Positions 25,038 through 39,079 of a DNA stretch of 64,000 nucleotides are shown here, piece by piece. Position 1 is the stretch's first letter. Every line of letters begins with the position of its first letter. Origin of the DNA: Anseranas semipalmata (taxonomy: Eukaryota; Chordata; Aves; Anseriformes; Anseranatidae); assembly GCA_013399115.1 (NCBI GenBank), contig VXAA01000917.1, positions 188,194 to 252,193 on the forward strand, written 5' to 3'. The notes beneath the pieces were generated by a model, which ran no database searches, was not told the origin of the DNA, and saw only the letters and a program-made list of their open reading frames with translations. A program made the position numbers and the translations under genes.

Positions 25038-25631
25038 ATAAAAGGATCTAAGATATGAAAAAGCTCCAGTGTCGTGGACAGGCCTGAGTTTCCTGTTTAT
25101 GAGTCACCATAAATATGAAAGGTGCTGGTTGACATTTCTCAGCTGAGGGATTCGACACAACTCTGTGTTGAGAGCAAATCCCCAAGCAGGGTGGTCTTGT
25201 GTTGACTTGTCGACCCTGTACATTGTTGAACAGAATCACTTTTAAAGAACAGTAGTTAAAGGAAAAGTCAGCTTCTCTAGCAGCAATTCTTACTGTTAAT
25301 CTATTAAGCAAAGTGTGTTATTGTATCTTTGCTGTGTAGAAGCAATTGTTGAACCATGATTTTTAAAGAGAGAGCAATTAGCAGCACGCACTTGGATTTA
25401 TTTCTTATTCACAGAGCACTTAATTTCCCTCATTTCCTAGTGTTTTCACATTGCTTCTCAAAACACAAGTAGCCAAAGCATTGTTTAACTGTTGCTAATG
25501 TGCAACCAAGGTAAACACAAGTGAGGTTTTTTAGTGTCTTTTGTGTGCACATCTGTCTGGCATGTCTCTTAGCCACACCAGTGCTTTCAGTACATGGATT
25601 TCTTTAGACAATTAATTGCAGGTGCAAAAAA

Positions 25632-25660
25632 ATATATATAGATAGATAGATAGATAGATA
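25632..25660 (+). repeat. (AT)n(GATA)n microsatellite
   Basis: ATATATATA leads into five GATA units. A typical length-variable locus. Confidence 0.95.
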
Positions 25661-26489
25661 CGGTTAATGTCTGCTGAAAAGATGGAAGCTACATAGAGGA
25701 GGTGTATATAAAGTGTACACTTGGAGGTTTGTGCTAGGATATGACTGAATCATAAATAAGTGTAAGTAGATGAATATGCCACTGGTAAGAGTGTCACTCA
25801 ACCTGTCCACTCTACATGTTGTGGAAGGTACAAATTACCTGTGATTGTGTGGGAGTTTTCTATCTAAATTCTACTGCTCTTGATTTTAGCAGTAAACAGC
25901 CCTGGGACGGTCCCCTCTGTGGCAGAATGATGCTGTAATATGTCAGTAATGAAAGCAGTGGTTGGTATGAAACCTACAAGAATATACATGAGAAGATAGG
26001 AATTATGACATACTTCCAGTAGGCTCTGAGTGACATGCTGTTTCATATGCATTTTATTTAAAATATGCAGAAGAGGGAATGTTTCATGTCAGTGCTGACA
26101 TCAATAAGAAAAAGATACTTACAGAACTTTAACATGTCTTGTTCTTTTGGTTCTTAATACTTTGAGGGAGTGCACCTCTCAATAAGAATATAGATCAGAG
26201 AATGGAAAATTAAGGTAGAATAAGAAAGAGAAAGTGGACAGAGGAATTTATGTAAAAGACAACAGAGAAGACATCTGCAGACAGGAGTGTGGGGAAAGCC
26301 AGACTGAAGTAATGATTAGCAACATTCATATTTAACTTTTTTTTTTTGGTGTGAAGTTTAACTTTATTACCTTCTTTAAAATTTGGTGATGGTAAAATAC
26401 ACATAGGTTAAAAAAAAAACCAACTGGCTACTGTCTGTCAGTAAAGGTGCAAGTTTTCTGCATTTAATTAATGGTAGCTTTGGAAGAGC

Positions 26490-26528
26490 TTTTTTTTTTT
26501 TCTTTTTTTTTCCTTTTCTTTTTTTTTA
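26490..26528 (+). repeat. T-rich tract
   Basis: Runs of T interrupted by single C residues and one CC. Confidence 0.9.
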
Positions 26529-27399
26529 ATCAGTTTATGTCAGCTTGTATATGCAGGCAAAATTTCAAACAACCAAGGCTTTATTTCCCCTTAGCCAAAG
26601 TATGGCTGAATAGCTTAAGAGCCAAAAGCTTTCTTCTGATCTTATCTTTCTTACTTACCCTTAAACCTTAGATAAGCATAATAAATTTGTATTGTTGAAT
26701 AAGAAATAAATTAAAAAAAAAAAAAAACAGTTTTGGGTAATAATTTCATATGTATAGCTTTGCATATAAGTTTATTAAGAATATTCCCATGTGATATTTC
26801 TCAAGTAATCTTCACTGCTGTCGTAAATCCATTGTATTGGGTGAAGCATGAACCATCATCCAAAGAGATTACAACCTATAACCATTCATAGGACTGTTTT
26901 CTTGAAAGCAAAATTACCTTTCTGGATAAATGTTTGTAGAGTAGGGACACATAGTTTTCATGTTTTCTGGAGAGGAAGGAAGGAGAGAAAGTACATTACT
27001 TCACCCTTTTTTGTTTTCTTGCGTTCCCTAACAAGCCAATTTTCCTATTCATTGTTGCATCTGTTTTCCCTACTGCCCTAATTTAAATGATCTTAAAAAT
27101 GTTGCATCAAGTTTTCAGCAACATCAAGTATTCACTCTTCCTCTCATGTGATTGAAAATATTCAGTGAAATGGTGCCAGGGTCAAATACCTTGACTGCCA
27201 ACATCTGCCCATGTCAAGACAAAACATCCCAGGATATTTTCATATTTTGAAAGAGGTAATCTGTTTTTCTTTCCCAGCTTTGACCCAAGTCTTTCTTTTA
27301 TTCATAAAGAATAAGCAAGTGGGTAATAGTTTTATACAAAACCCTGAAATACATTCACAGCAAAAGAGAAAACATGCTATTCAAACCAGTGAAAGACTT

Positions 27400-27627
27400 C
27401 TAAAAGGACATAATTTTGTCGCGCAGTGGAACAGGCTCCCCAGGGACGTAGTCACAGCACCAAACCTATCGGAGTTTAAGAAGCGTTTGGACTGTTCTCT
27501 TAGTCATGTGAATTTTTTAGTCAGTCTGAATTTTTGGGCAGACCTGTGTAGTGCCAGGAGTTGGACTCGATGATCCTTATGGGTCCCTTCCAACTTGGGA
27601 TATTCTGTGATTCTATGATTCTATGAT
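27400..27627 (+). mobile_element. CR1 LINE 3' end
   Basis: The sequence encodes the last conserved block of CR1 ORF2, VAQWNRLPRDVVTAPNLSEF (about 27418-27477) followed by KKRLD, in the frame open from 27211 to 27573. Next comes a 3' UTR with GGACTCGATGATCCTTATGG, and the terminal octamers ATTCTGTG, ATTCTATG, ATTCTATG at 27603-27626. The three octamers confirm the plus orientation and the true 3' end. The 5' boundary is vague; similarity fades before 27400. The copy retains only the tail of ORF2 and has no coding capacity of its own. Confidence 0.88.
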
Positions 27628-29213
27628 AATTGGCTCCACTCTATTTTGGGGATCTAAACCACTGTTCATGTTCCCACCATAAGATACAGTATGCATAAGA
27701 TAGTGCAAATAAATAATAAGAAAAAAGCTAAATCAAAATTTATGTGGAAGCCCCTTGGTTTATGTAGGCATATTATGCTGAAAATATATATATTTTGTTT
27801 CTCACATTAGTAATTCTCTTTCATATATTCTGTGATTATGTGTCTGTAGCTAAACATATAACAAGGGATGTTTTAAAGGGAAATCATAGTTAAATATTAC
27901 TGGCTTGTAATTTGAATCTAGCATTCTTTGGTTTCAAATATGTTATCTAATGATAATATATTTTTTTTCACCAAGGATTTTATTCCTTATAATCAAATGT
28001 TAGGTTAAATAATTCCAGGTAGGAGAAAAGTCATGTTCCAGTAAACTCTGAAATACCCTGTCAATAAAAAGATTTCCATAAAATTTCTTTGCATTCTGTG
28101 TTTTATTGAGCAAATTGTGACTCATGAAATAAAAGAAAAGCTTCCCCTAGCTGGTGTATTTCCTGCTTTTAAGAGATTTCTTCAAGTTTTTTATAATTGT
28201 TGTCAGATGCTGAATGGAGCAGAAATGTAATCAGGATATGACCTGGAATTTTGCTATCAGAATAGTTTCTGATAACAAAATTCTAAAGAAACAGAAAATC
28301 CATTTCTTTTGATGGTCTGACAACGACAACATGTAGCTCTGAATCCCTGCATGCTCTATTGATATGGCCCATAAAGATCCATGGTTCCATCTCTTGTTTG
28401 TATTCTTCATTTTATTATCATTCTCTCTAAGGTCAGCAGTACTGGTCTCACAGAGACCATTAGCATGCTTTTGCTTATTTAATTCACTAACTGCTGAAGT
28501 GCATGCTGCTTTTAGTGGCACTCATACAACTCCAAGCACTGAAAGGTTTGGTTTCATGTACTTGAACTCAAGTGACACAAATATTTCAGTGGTGAATCAA
28601 TACTGGGAAAGGATGGTCAGTAAGGTAGGGAGTGTTTATAGAAGATGTTTCATCACTACTAGTAAAACATGTCTTATTGTTAGTTCAGGAGGTGCTGGTA
28701 TTTAGCTCTTTGAAGGAGGCTTCTGACAAGCCAACAATTTTCAGCCTGTTAGTAAAATACAATTAAAAAAATGCACAAGGTTAGAAATGTAGCTTTTTGC
28801 AAAAAGTCTGTGGATTAACCATTTGGGAATTCTGATTTCCATAAAAAGAGATTTCTTCTGTTTCCCCATCACAAATGACATTGACTATAAGGAACGCTGA
28901 TCATAAAGTACATTTGAGCATTTCATATGACCCAATTTAAAATTTGATATTTCCCTACAAAAGCCACATTTTTAGGAGAACCTGGGAGCTGATGGTTGTC
29001 TCACACCATTCCTTACTGGAGCAACAACGGCATTGATGTTCACCTGCTCCAAAAACAGAGACTCCTATCACTAAATTCAAACTGAAATGCCAGTAGCTGT
29101 TAAGGCAGTTTTCATTCAATTCTACACCCCACAATATAAAAAAAAACATATAAATAATTTCATATTGAAGGCAATGACCTGCTTTTTGCAGCACTTCTTC
29201 AACATAAGATTAC

Positions 29214-29234
29214 TTTTTGTTTGTTTGTTTGTTT
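29214..29234 (+). repeat. (TTTG)n simple repeat
   Basis: Four TTTG units after a run of five T. Confidence 0.85.
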
Positions 29235-31477
29235 ACTGACAGTAAATGAACGAAAGGAAGGAAAACAATAATATAAAATATTTCTGTACTTCAGTATTGT
29301 ACCTAGGCTGAGCGAATTAGGTTGAGAGGCAACTGAAAAGCTATTTTTGGTTTCCTGTTAACATCCCAAGTGCTTCTGAGGAACTGAAGCCCTTGGAGCA
29401 CACTTGTGGCTAATCTTGGGTAATAAAGCTGGCAGAGGGACCAAAAGAAGATTACAGTTAGAAAAACACAGGGAGGCCTTTGCCAAGAAATGCAAACAAA
29501 AAGGAAATATTTTAAGAAAATAAACAAAGCTACTGACTAAAACATACAAAGAGAGGAAAGGAGAACAAAAGAACATTTGAGTCGTGATGTCTTAACATTT
29601 TGTGGCAACATATGTGATAGTCCGGCCAGAGTGTGTGAAAGAATGTTACAGCTGTGTAAGCTATGAGATATCCTTACACGCCTTGAGATCAGCAAGCCAT
29701 CAGGAAAGCCCACCTAGTATGCCAGCTTTGCAGGTCTTCTCCAACTCTACTAAAAATAATAAGTTCCATCCAGTCCCTTGCATATGACTGCATAAGCTAC
29801 ACAGAGAATCAAGGGGTTGTTTGCAAAGGCTGCTATAAATAGAAACCCGTATTCTTTTTCCAGGGTGCAATGGTTTATAGCAATTTCCTGAAGCTGTGAA
29901 ATGTATTTTCAGAGAAGGCAATCTGATTCTGTTCCACCAAGTCTGTTCTTGTCTAGTCTTATTGTGGCCACCTCCCAAGGACCAGCAAGTAGCTGTTAGA
30001 AACAGAAGAGTATCACAAATACTTGGTCAATTCTATAGCAGGCCATGGCAGGTGAATAGTGTTGCATAGTGCACTAAGGGACAAACAAGGTCAGCAAATA
30101 TTCTGGTCAAAAAGAATTACACCAGAGTGAGAATACTCAGGTGTCAAATTCTCTATTCATCCACATGTTTATGACTTCCAGGCCCTGGCTATAGCATTGG
30201 ATGAACTTGATCTGGAGCCCAGTCTCAGACCGTACATGTTACCTACACATTGCTGTATGATGTGGCTTCAATTTAGAGCAAGCCATCTGCTGCCCTCTCC
30301 CAAACTCACTCCATCTGTGGCACTGCGGACACAACTGCCTCCAGCTCATTATCTCAACAACCATCAGCCCAGGCCTGACCTCAGCTATGTAAGGAACTGT
30401 ACAGCACCCAGATGACTGCAGTAAAAACTCGAAGTTTGCACTTTTTCTCCAAGAATTTATAAAAAGGACACCTGTCTATGAGGCTGACTTATGTTAACTG
30501 AAGATCCAAGATCAGTATCTTCATCCTACATTTCTCCAGGCTATATGTTTTAAGATACCAAGACAGGAGGAAGGGTTGAATAAAAACAGACTGTGGAAGC
30601 AAAGACAAAATATTCTTTTAGCTGCTGTTTAATTATATAAGAAATGGCATAGAAAATTCTTTTTAATGTCTTATAAGAAGGTTTACATTTTACAATATTT
30701 TTTTTGTCATTTTTGCAGCAATTTATAAAGAGATTCCATTATACTTTTATACAGCTTCAGGTGACTTTTTCCAAATTGACTTAGTGAAGTTATGATTTAA
30801 GTTCTTGCTTGCTCTAGACCTTAGAACCTTGAAAAAATGATCTGCCATCAGGATCCAGTACAGAATATCTCAGAGCTCTGATGTAACAGAATTCCTCCAT
30901 AACTATCAAAAGAACTTTGCTAAAGAAGTGTGCTGTAAAAATCTTTGTAGTAGAGGAAGATAAACTCAGATAAAAAGAAGAAAAGCACCTTTCTGTACAT
31001 TCATATCTTATCCTTTCTTCTCACACTCTTGCTAAACAAGGGCAAAAGAAAACTGATTTCTGGAGGGCTGCTATTAATACAAGGCTTAATTAGTACGTGT
31101 GCTTTCACTTTATGTAAACATACATTTAAAATTCCTTTTTTTTTTAAAAAAAATATTATATAGACTGAGTATGAATTTTTAAATACAAAATACTCAAAAC
31201 AAGACTGGCAAATAGGTAGAAGAACTGAGAATATAGAAGGTTGTGAAAGATTTGGGACTCAGGAGACCTACTTCTCTGTCACACATTTTCCATGTGACAG
31301 TCATGGACATTTTTGACTCACTTTATAGTAAATTTACCATTATGCTAAGTTGTGGTTTGTGATAATTCTTGAGTGTTAAGGTTGGATTTTCTGTTTTACT
31401 AGAAACAGAAAACTGAGGAATTATTTTGCTTACGGTGTTTTTGTTCCTATACAAGTTTAATGAGAGTAAAAATCATC

Positions 31478-31560
31478 CTCTGCCTCACAAGGTGCGTAAA
31501 AATATTGAAGGACTGTAAAATGCTAATTTTAGATGGCAATGAGAAGCCTTAAAAATTATA
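31478..31560. repeat. Possible MIR/L3-type 3' end, badly degraded
   Basis: CTCTGCCTCACAAGGTGCG is followed by ACTGTAAAATGCTAATTTTAG. This resembles the old repeat phrase in which CTGCCTCACAAGG precedes TGTAAAGCGCTTTGAGAT. Similarity is partial and the call is tentative. Confidence 0.3.
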
Positions 31561-31794
31561 TTTTAGTTGTATTTATTCTTGTTTGTTATTACTTTGAATG
31601 TATGTTGGCTTTTTTACTGATGCAAGGGTGGTACTCAGCTGCCTAAAACAAGCAACTTGTAACAGTTAATATTTTCGAGCTCTTTGTAGATGCCCAAGAT
31701 AAGTGATATCAGCCAAAGCTGGCAGATACATTGTGGAGTTTCTAGAATATTTATATCCTTCTGGAGTAGCAGCCTTGTGGGTTATTACAGGGCA

Positions 31795-31980
31795 TTTCAA
31801 ATAATGTAAGATTCAATCCCACCGCCCATAGACAATAACAGTCCCTTAGGCACCTAGCTCATCTATAGACTCTTATATGTAGACACCTTAGATTCATACT
31901 GAATCTTGCCCCGATTATCTTTTTGAACCTTGTGAAACTACCCCTATTACTGACAACGTGAGCCATGTGCTTAAGCATAT
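31795..31980. repeat. Possible ancient amniote dispersed repeat
   Basis: Phrases such as CCCTTAGGCACCTAGCTCAT (31843-31862) and ATGTGCTTAAGCATATGAAG (about 31965-31984) match the style of the old reptile/bird repeats built from GGTGCCTA and GTGCTTAAG words. No family name can be given. Confidence 0.3.
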
Positions 31981-31992
31981 GAAGGTCTAGAG

Positions 31993-32022
31993 TTTTAAAA
32001 TTTTAGCCTTTTAAAATTTTAG
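31993..32022 (+). repeat. 16-base tandem duplication, two copies
   Basis: TTTTAAAATTTTAGCC is followed at once by TTTTAAAATTTTAG. Confidence 0.8.
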
Positions 32023-33394
32023 TGAGAGGAAGAATAATCATATCTATCTACATACACATGCACAAAATTTACATAAACTGGCCTTGCTCTGAATTTGACA
32101 TTGCAACAGAAAAGTCATCAGTATTATGGAAAAGAGAATGAAATGACTTCCATAAGTCCATATATTTTATGACCAAAAGAAACACTTATAAACATCTACT
32201 GTAGTGATTTCAGATTATTTTTTGTTGTTGATGTGTATGCATCTACAGCAATCCTCCAAAGGCCTCTTGTCAGTAGATGTATTTGAAATTTCACTGAAGT
32301 CTGAGAACAAATATTTTGGCTGTAGCCCTACTACAGACTTGCAGATATCATTTAGCATTGTGTATGACACAGACACAAGAAATTCAGTTCTTTTCCAGTT
32401 TGTAGTTTCTGTTTTAGATTCAGAACATCTTTTTAAGAGATTACTGTTAATTTAAAGAATTTTCTATAGTATCCCTCAAATCTTCATGCAAATTGTACTA
32501 TTATTTAGTGACTTCCACTGTTAAGAATGTGTATTAACTTTCTAGTATGAATTTATTAAACTCAGCATACAAAATGTTTGTCAAGTTTTTCCTTATTAGA
32601 AATAAAAATCATTGCAAACACTTCACATTCCTAACCTTCATTTTTGTCTATTTAATTGGTACAGCTTCTTCAGTGTCATTAAAAAGCATGTTTTCCAAAC
32701 CTTGAATGTCTCTAACCTTACTTCTACAGACTCTTTCCACTTTGCTGACAAACATTTAAATTCTAGGTGCTAGGAGCTCAATTCAGTTGCTTGTTTCTAG
32801 CACTCCCATAGAAGCTTTACCTATCAGGCCTGGTCTCCAACTGCAATTCCAGAAATAAAGTGTCCTTTAGTTCTGAGGATACATCTGCTAGTCTTGTATG
32901 GACATCTCAGATATACTAGGTATTAGTAGCTTAAAAGGTATTGGATGCTTCTTTTCTGACAACTGAACCAAGCCCAAGAAATATTAAGAATTTTGCAAAT
33001 ATTATCCTCAGAATTAACATCATGTACCAAATCTGTATTACTTAGGTCATAAGTTTGAAAACAATGCTTGCTTCCCTGTTACCTGTAGTGGCCAAAAGGT
33101 TCTTCAGTGGGTATTTCATGAAATAGTCTCTCATGTTTTCCAGATAGGATACTCACTCTGTTGTTTTGATAGCTCAACTTACTGGAATAGGAAAACGATC
33201 TAAGATAAGAATCATACTTGGTGGATAAATGATCTGTCACTATTGTTTACTTATTTTCCCACTAATATTTGTGACACACAAAGTTTTTACTTCCAATAAA
33301 GATAGCTTTTTTCTCACTTAATTCTGTCTTGCTTCATTTCAAGACCACTATTTCATGGCTTGTTGTGAGTGGACAAGGAGAAAGAATTATTCCC

Positions 33395-33545
33395 CAATTT
33401 TTTTGCAACACAATTGTACATATTTGAACACTGTTATCATGTCTCCCCTTAGTCTTCTCTTCTGTAGACTAAACAAACTATCTTCTCTCAGTCTTTTCTC
33501 AGAGGTCATATTTTCTAGACCTCTGATCTCTGCTCTGGACTCTCT
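33395..33545 (-). mobile_element. Old CR1 fragment, RT C-terminal region
   Basis: The minus strand (open 33387-33584) encodes IRGLENMTSEKRLREDSLFS followed by LQKRRLRGDMITVFKY. This is the CR1 block seen at 215-769 as [15 protein letters not shown] and [12 protein letters not shown]. Sequence on both sides does not continue the element clearly. Base-level divergence is high, so this is one of the older insertions. About 45 residues support the assignment; the clade within CR1 cannot be told. Confidence 0.75.
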
Positions 33546-36500
33546 CTCATAGCTAAAAGTTCTTCCTAGTGTGTGGGTTCCCAAAACCCAGCAAAGTTTT
33601 AGAAAAGGCTTAGCAGTGTTGAGTAAAAGGATTACAAGCCTTACATTGATCTTATCTCTTTATATATGATTCTTGTTTTTTTTTTTTTTTTCATAAGGTT
33701 ATGACATCATGTTCCCAGCATCTCCTATTGGAGATGGCCAAAAACAGACTGTAAAAGTATTTTAAGATGAAGTAAAATGCCAGTTGAGAATTTTTATTAG
33801 CATTTGGCACTAATATATGGTTGAATCATACACAAGACCATGAGCACTTCTCCTAGAATCAGAGTTATATTTTCATTACATTCTGTTTTTTGTCAGAAGA
33901 AAATCACCTTCAAGAAAAAGTAAAAGGCAGAAGCAATAACTGGGTCGAGTAAGACTGAAAAAGTATTTTACACCACAACTGCAATTATTCCCAGTGAAAT
34001 GTCCAAAATATCAAATTATTTTTTTCTGAAAGTAGTTTAACAAAAAGTATTTCTCATACCAGAGATAATTATATTTACATATCTCATACTGAATATTAAC
34101 AGGATTTTTGCTTTAATATAGTTCTAAAACTTGGTATGTTGAAAAAGGAATGTTATTTTATATCATTTAACTTATTTCAAAATACAGTTTGCCTCTGTTT
34201 AAACACATTTAGATGATTGCAATAATTTTCATATTGAATGAAACTAAGAAATAGATTTACTTCATAATTCTCCATTTTTCTAAAAAGGGAAATTTGCATG
34301 TGCAAAATGGGAAATTTCCTGCAGAATGAAAGCTGGTTTATTCATGTGCTCTATGTGTGTTCAGTTGCTATTTAGATCCTTGTGCAGAAATGAAATATAG
34401 CAACACCCTTATATTTCTGCAGCACTGGCATATGTTTGCCGTAAACTTTTCTCTCTGACATGAACACTATATCATTCTCTATTCTTATTTAACTGCAGAT
34501 TACTTTATTCTTAATCTAATCACATCAAATAAATATAATATAATTTGATTCAATACATCTTTCCACAACTGTTTTAATGTGAAACGGCAAGCTTAGCCCA
34601 GCACCCCTCATCCTTGTCCTTCAGACTCTGATATGTATGGCTAACTATGTCCAGATGAGTGGTCCCACTAACTTCAGACATGGCTTTCAGACACTCTCAA
34701 GTTCCTTAACTCGATCCTGTCCATCACTGGGAAACATTATGGATCTGACAGGGAGGACCGAGGGCTGAACCTGCTCTGCACTAAACACTCTGTGGTCAGT
34801 CAGTAGGTGGGGGAAGGTTGCGTTTCTTGATGTGCCAGCTGAGGCTAAAACTCTCAGTTAGGGGACACTGTTCTACCTGTATGAATTCCAGCACCCAGCA
34901 GTCTATATTAAAGTACAAATTAGTAATAAGAATAACATCTGTATGTGTTTTACTTTAGCTTTTTGATATTTAATGCAAACTATGACATTAATACACATTG
35001 ATTTCTTGTTGCTTAAGATCACAGTATTCATAAGAAGTGTTGGTTCCTCTGAATTTTTCAAAATGCAAGTACAGAAATGATGTTACTTGTTTCAGATGAA
35101 CCTGAATTAATGCATCTCAACACATTAAGGAGAAGATTACAATAGCAGATAAAATATAGTCTCTGGTGCACAAAAGAGATTGGACTTTCTAGGTTCTATC
35201 TACTTACAAGTAATTATGAAGTGATTATATTTGCAAGTATGAATGGATTACAAGCCACCATTCCTTTCAGTAAATTTAAACAGTACCCTTGATCTCTATC
35301 AGCAAGGCTTTTTCTGTTAACTAATAACACATTGCAGCCAAACCTTTCACTGCCATCTGTCCAAATGGAAACATGTGGTATTAGAGTTCTAATACTGTGC
35401 CCTTGGTAAAGATATACCTTAGAGATTTCTTTTGGAAAACTTCATAGTTAGCAAACAATTTGTGGGCAGTTAATTTGCTCCCTTGCTGGGATTTGCATTC
35501 CCACGTGTGAAATGTGCTATTCTGATGGTAATGTTAAATTAAATGAATGTACACAGGATCATATTTACATAATATGGATTGTATTTACTCTGTGGGAAAC
35601 TTGACTGTCCTGTAAAAGACCATTATTGAACAGAACAGAGAGTATTTGAATTTATTTCTGTTGTTCTTGAGCTCTTCCTGTAGTATAAAGTTATAGAACG
35701 AAACGTCCTGTTCTTGCATCAGCTCAAGCCTTATTACATCGCAGAAATGAAAAACACCTTCAATACATGCTAACACACATGGAACCACACACACTCATCT
35801 TGCAATACCAATTCTCCAGGGTCTATGCTGATTGAAAAAGCATAATGTGTTCACACGATAAACACATTTCCTTTTGTTTTTTAGTTTTCCTTTTCCCTAG
35901 CAATCACAAAATAAACTATTTTGAGAACATCTTCAAAAAGAAATGCCAGATTGTGAGACATTTATGGTGAACAGTGTCTTTCCTTATGCAGTAAAGTATG
36001 TCTGTCTGGACATGACAATTTTACTAATTATCTTGGATGCTGAACACAGAGAGCAATACATATCTTTTGTGACCAAAAGTTATCAGTAGTAAAAGCAATT
36101 CATTTTGGACTGTTACAGCTTAGTGAATGCATTTCACAAAGGAAAATGAAGATCAAGTGGTGAACACAAGAACATTTTGCAAACATTGCTAAGTGCTTGT
36201 TTTAATAGTAAGGAAAAAGGTAGGAATTTTGTTCTTCAAGCCTTGAGACGTAAATTAATCCAGAAGATCACCTGACCATTATCATAATAGTGGTTATAGA
36301 AATGAAGAAACAATTAAAAAGTAATTAAAAACTTTTGTGTGTCAAAGCCCACAAGACAAGTACCACTGTTATTGTTAGAGTTCTCAAGTTCTTGCCTTCC
36401 AGACCTATTTCGTGTACATGAGTCTAAGTAGCTTTTCCTTGTATGTTCAACATTTGCACCCAGTCCTACACTTACCAAAACATGTGTGGACATTTGTGTT

Positions 36501-37760
36501 GGGTACGTCAAAGGAGACTCAAAGCAGCATCATTCTTCCAAACCTGGTATGAGGACTATTGCTAAGAGGGGAAACTGAGGGAAGGAGTAAAAGAGGATAA
36601 ACCTGCAGCAACATTTCTCTTGTTACATCTCAATTGCATTTTCCAGCAATCAACAGCTTAGAGGCTTCCAAAGACAAAGGTCTACACCCACATTTCCAAA
36701 TCTAATTCTCCCATGATTTAAATAGTATTTAAACCCATCTGTACTTTTTATTTCTATATTATGTAGCAATGAATTCCATGGTTTAAATACATGTTACAAG
36801 AAAAAAATATTTCTTTGGCAGCCTTTATTCCATGTTCATGATAAGGAAACAAGGCTTATTCGTACTTGCCATCAACTTAACTTTCTGATAGAAAACTCCC
36901 ATATGTTTTGTTTTCAGAAGAATATTGACAGAATTTACAGTCCCTCATACCCATCTTTTTATAATACTGGAACTCTGTGGGATAGCAGGATTTCTACCTA
37001 CACAAAAATTAGATGGGACTTTCTTCTCTAATGAGATACCTCTCATCTTGCCACTTCTTTGCAGGCTGGTTCCTGGCCCTGGCCATGTTTGCTCATGCAA
37101 TTGTGCTTCCTTCATGCATGACAGCTACACAGTTGGCCATCTTCATGGAAACACCCTTTGTTTTATGCAAATTAGGAAGTGGAAAAGAAGTATAGCACCA
37201 TTAGGGTTTAACATTACGTCTTAAAGAAGGCGTAACATTCACTGAAATGAAAATGTCACCGGGAACACAACTTTCTTAATATAAGAGATGTGTTTTGGGC
37301 AGAATGAAGAATTTAGCTGAAAATTGCTTTTGGTGAACACCATTTCTGCATCTTTTCTACACAAGGCTTTCTCGTTTCTTTTAAGTGATAACATTGACAT
37401 TTATAAACAGATCTTTCCAGTAAAAGTAACAGTTGAAAAAGCCACATATTTCTCAAAGCCAAGCTGACCTAACACAATGTTAGACTGAAGTTACATTTAC
37501 ATGACATGCTGTTTTGTTTGTTTTCAGTGGGGTTACCATCTTATAACAACATTTGGAAATGATAAAAGGATAAAGTGAGGACCCCCTGTCTGTTTATATT
37601 AACACTGTATATCCATAAACACGAACGAACCAGTGAGTACAAATCTCCTTAATTGTTTTACGGTTTTATTTATTTTTACTACATTTTATGTATCCCAATG
37701 AGAAGCACTAAGTTATTAATCATGTAGTAAGCCATATTATCTATGAACAGAACTGTATGC

Positions 37761-37806
37761 AAAAAAAAAAAAAANATCACGACAAAAAAAAAAAAAAAAA
37801 AAAAAA
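37761..37806 (+). repeat. Twin poly-A tract containing an N
   Basis: Fourteen A residues, then N at 37775, then ATCACGAC, then about 24 A residues. The N suggests a sequencing or assembly problem in the homopolymer, so both tract lengths and the eight bases between them are unreliable. Confidence 0.85.
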
Positions 37807-39019
37807 ACTTTTCACTTTGCTTGGCTGCCATACAGATTACACTAAATCATCCACAAAATAACTCCACCCACAGTATTTGTTAGAAATGGGCTAATATCAC
37901 AAGTGTATTAAATATTTATTGTATTTTCTAGGGTCATTTGTCATCATATGGAATATATAACAAATAATGAAGCTTGGAAATATTTTTGAAATCTCAGAAC
38001 CTCTAATTCTGACATTTTTCTTAGCACAATTTCTTAGCTGAAAGCATAAATCAACCTCTGCGGCTTTCAAAAATTATACTGGATTTTTTTTTTTTTTTTT
38101 TTAGAAGATTGTGGGAAGGGGATCATAACCTATATCAGAAAGTCTGTGCTGTCTCTGTGAGCAATGTACAGTTAGGTGTAGAATCCACACAGTATTAGTA
38201 AAATTAAGTCTGAGACAGCATACACTGACAATCATCTGTGCATGACGTAGATAGGTAGTTGATAGTTATATGTGTAGTAGAAATGCAGTACATTTTGGTA
38301 AACCTAAAGACATGAGAATAACAGTTTCACATTCATTAAGAACAGTATCCTGACATTGACCATATAGGAATTTACACTGCTTTATTTGAAGCAATTAAAT
38401 ATAGTGCAGTAAATCATGAACTACTTCATATATGAATAATATCTGTTCTGCTTTGCAGATTGAACTCTATTGATCTGTCAGAATAAAGCATTCATTCTTA
38501 GAAAGATGGTTTGCTATTAATCTGTTGACCTAGAGTATCATGCTTTGAGGCACACAGCAATGACTTTTTAACTGTGAACAGGAAAACCATGTAACAGCTT
38601 TGATACAAAGTAGACAAGGAGCAATACCAGAACCAGATGAAAACTCAGGGTAGCTTTTACAAAATGTGAATGTAATCTCCAAGAATACTAAAACTGTCAG
38701 GATAAACAACTCTCCCTGTGTGAAAAGCACTGTTGGATCTTTAACAACAAGAGAGCTGGACATCATTTCTAAGAAATTGTTGGATTTTCAGCAGGTGTTG
38801 GATGGCTTATTTCAGAAAGAAAGATGCCTTTTTTCACTAACATTTTGGTCAATTGAAAGAAGGCAAACATCACAAAATGATTGGTTTGGAGAGGAAAAAA
38901 AATCTGTTTGACCATAGATGGAAAGTCACATTTTTATAGTTCTGACTGATTGCGATATCTGAACATTTAAATACAATAACAAACCACTTACTGTGTGACA
39001 GGACAAATTATGTCTTTGT

Positions 39020-39079
39020 GTTTTGTGTTGTTGTTGTTGTTGTTTGTTTTGTTTTGTTTTTGTTGTTTGTTTGTTTTTC
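39020..39079 (+). repeat. Compound (GTT)n / (GTTTT)n / (GTTT)n repeat
   Basis: GTT units, then GTTTT units, then GTTT units over about 55 bases, in the same order as at 24178. Confidence 0.93.

Larger units (their letters stand above)
22349..27399. other. Non-coding AT-rich stretch
   Basis: No gene was recognised. Visible content: poly-A at 23942-23959, the compound GTT/GTTTT repeat at 24178-24224, a pyrimidine tract at 24992-25037, (GATA)n at 25632-25660, a T-rich tract at 26490-26528 and poly-A at 26712-26727. The remaining sequence looks like ordinary unique AT-rich DNA. Confidence 0.6.
27628..33394. other. Non-coding AT-rich stretch
   Basis: No gene was recognised. It contains a short (TTTG)n run at 29214-29234, a T/A tract near 31137-31152, a 16-base tandem duplication at 31993-32022, and sequence suggestive of very old dispersed repeats at about 31478-31560 and 31795-31980. 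The open frames present are short and lack motifs. Confidence 0.6.

Noticed and set aside
26848..27081. Frame with a hydrophobic end, considered as a small membrane protein
   Set aside because: AT-rich DNA readily gives Phe/Leu-rich frames; no signal peptide, conserved motif or splice context was seen.
34286..34318. ATTTGCATGTGCAAAATGGG, considered as an octamer-factor binding site
   Set aside because: An eight-base match in AT-rich DNA is expected by chance and there is no promoter context.
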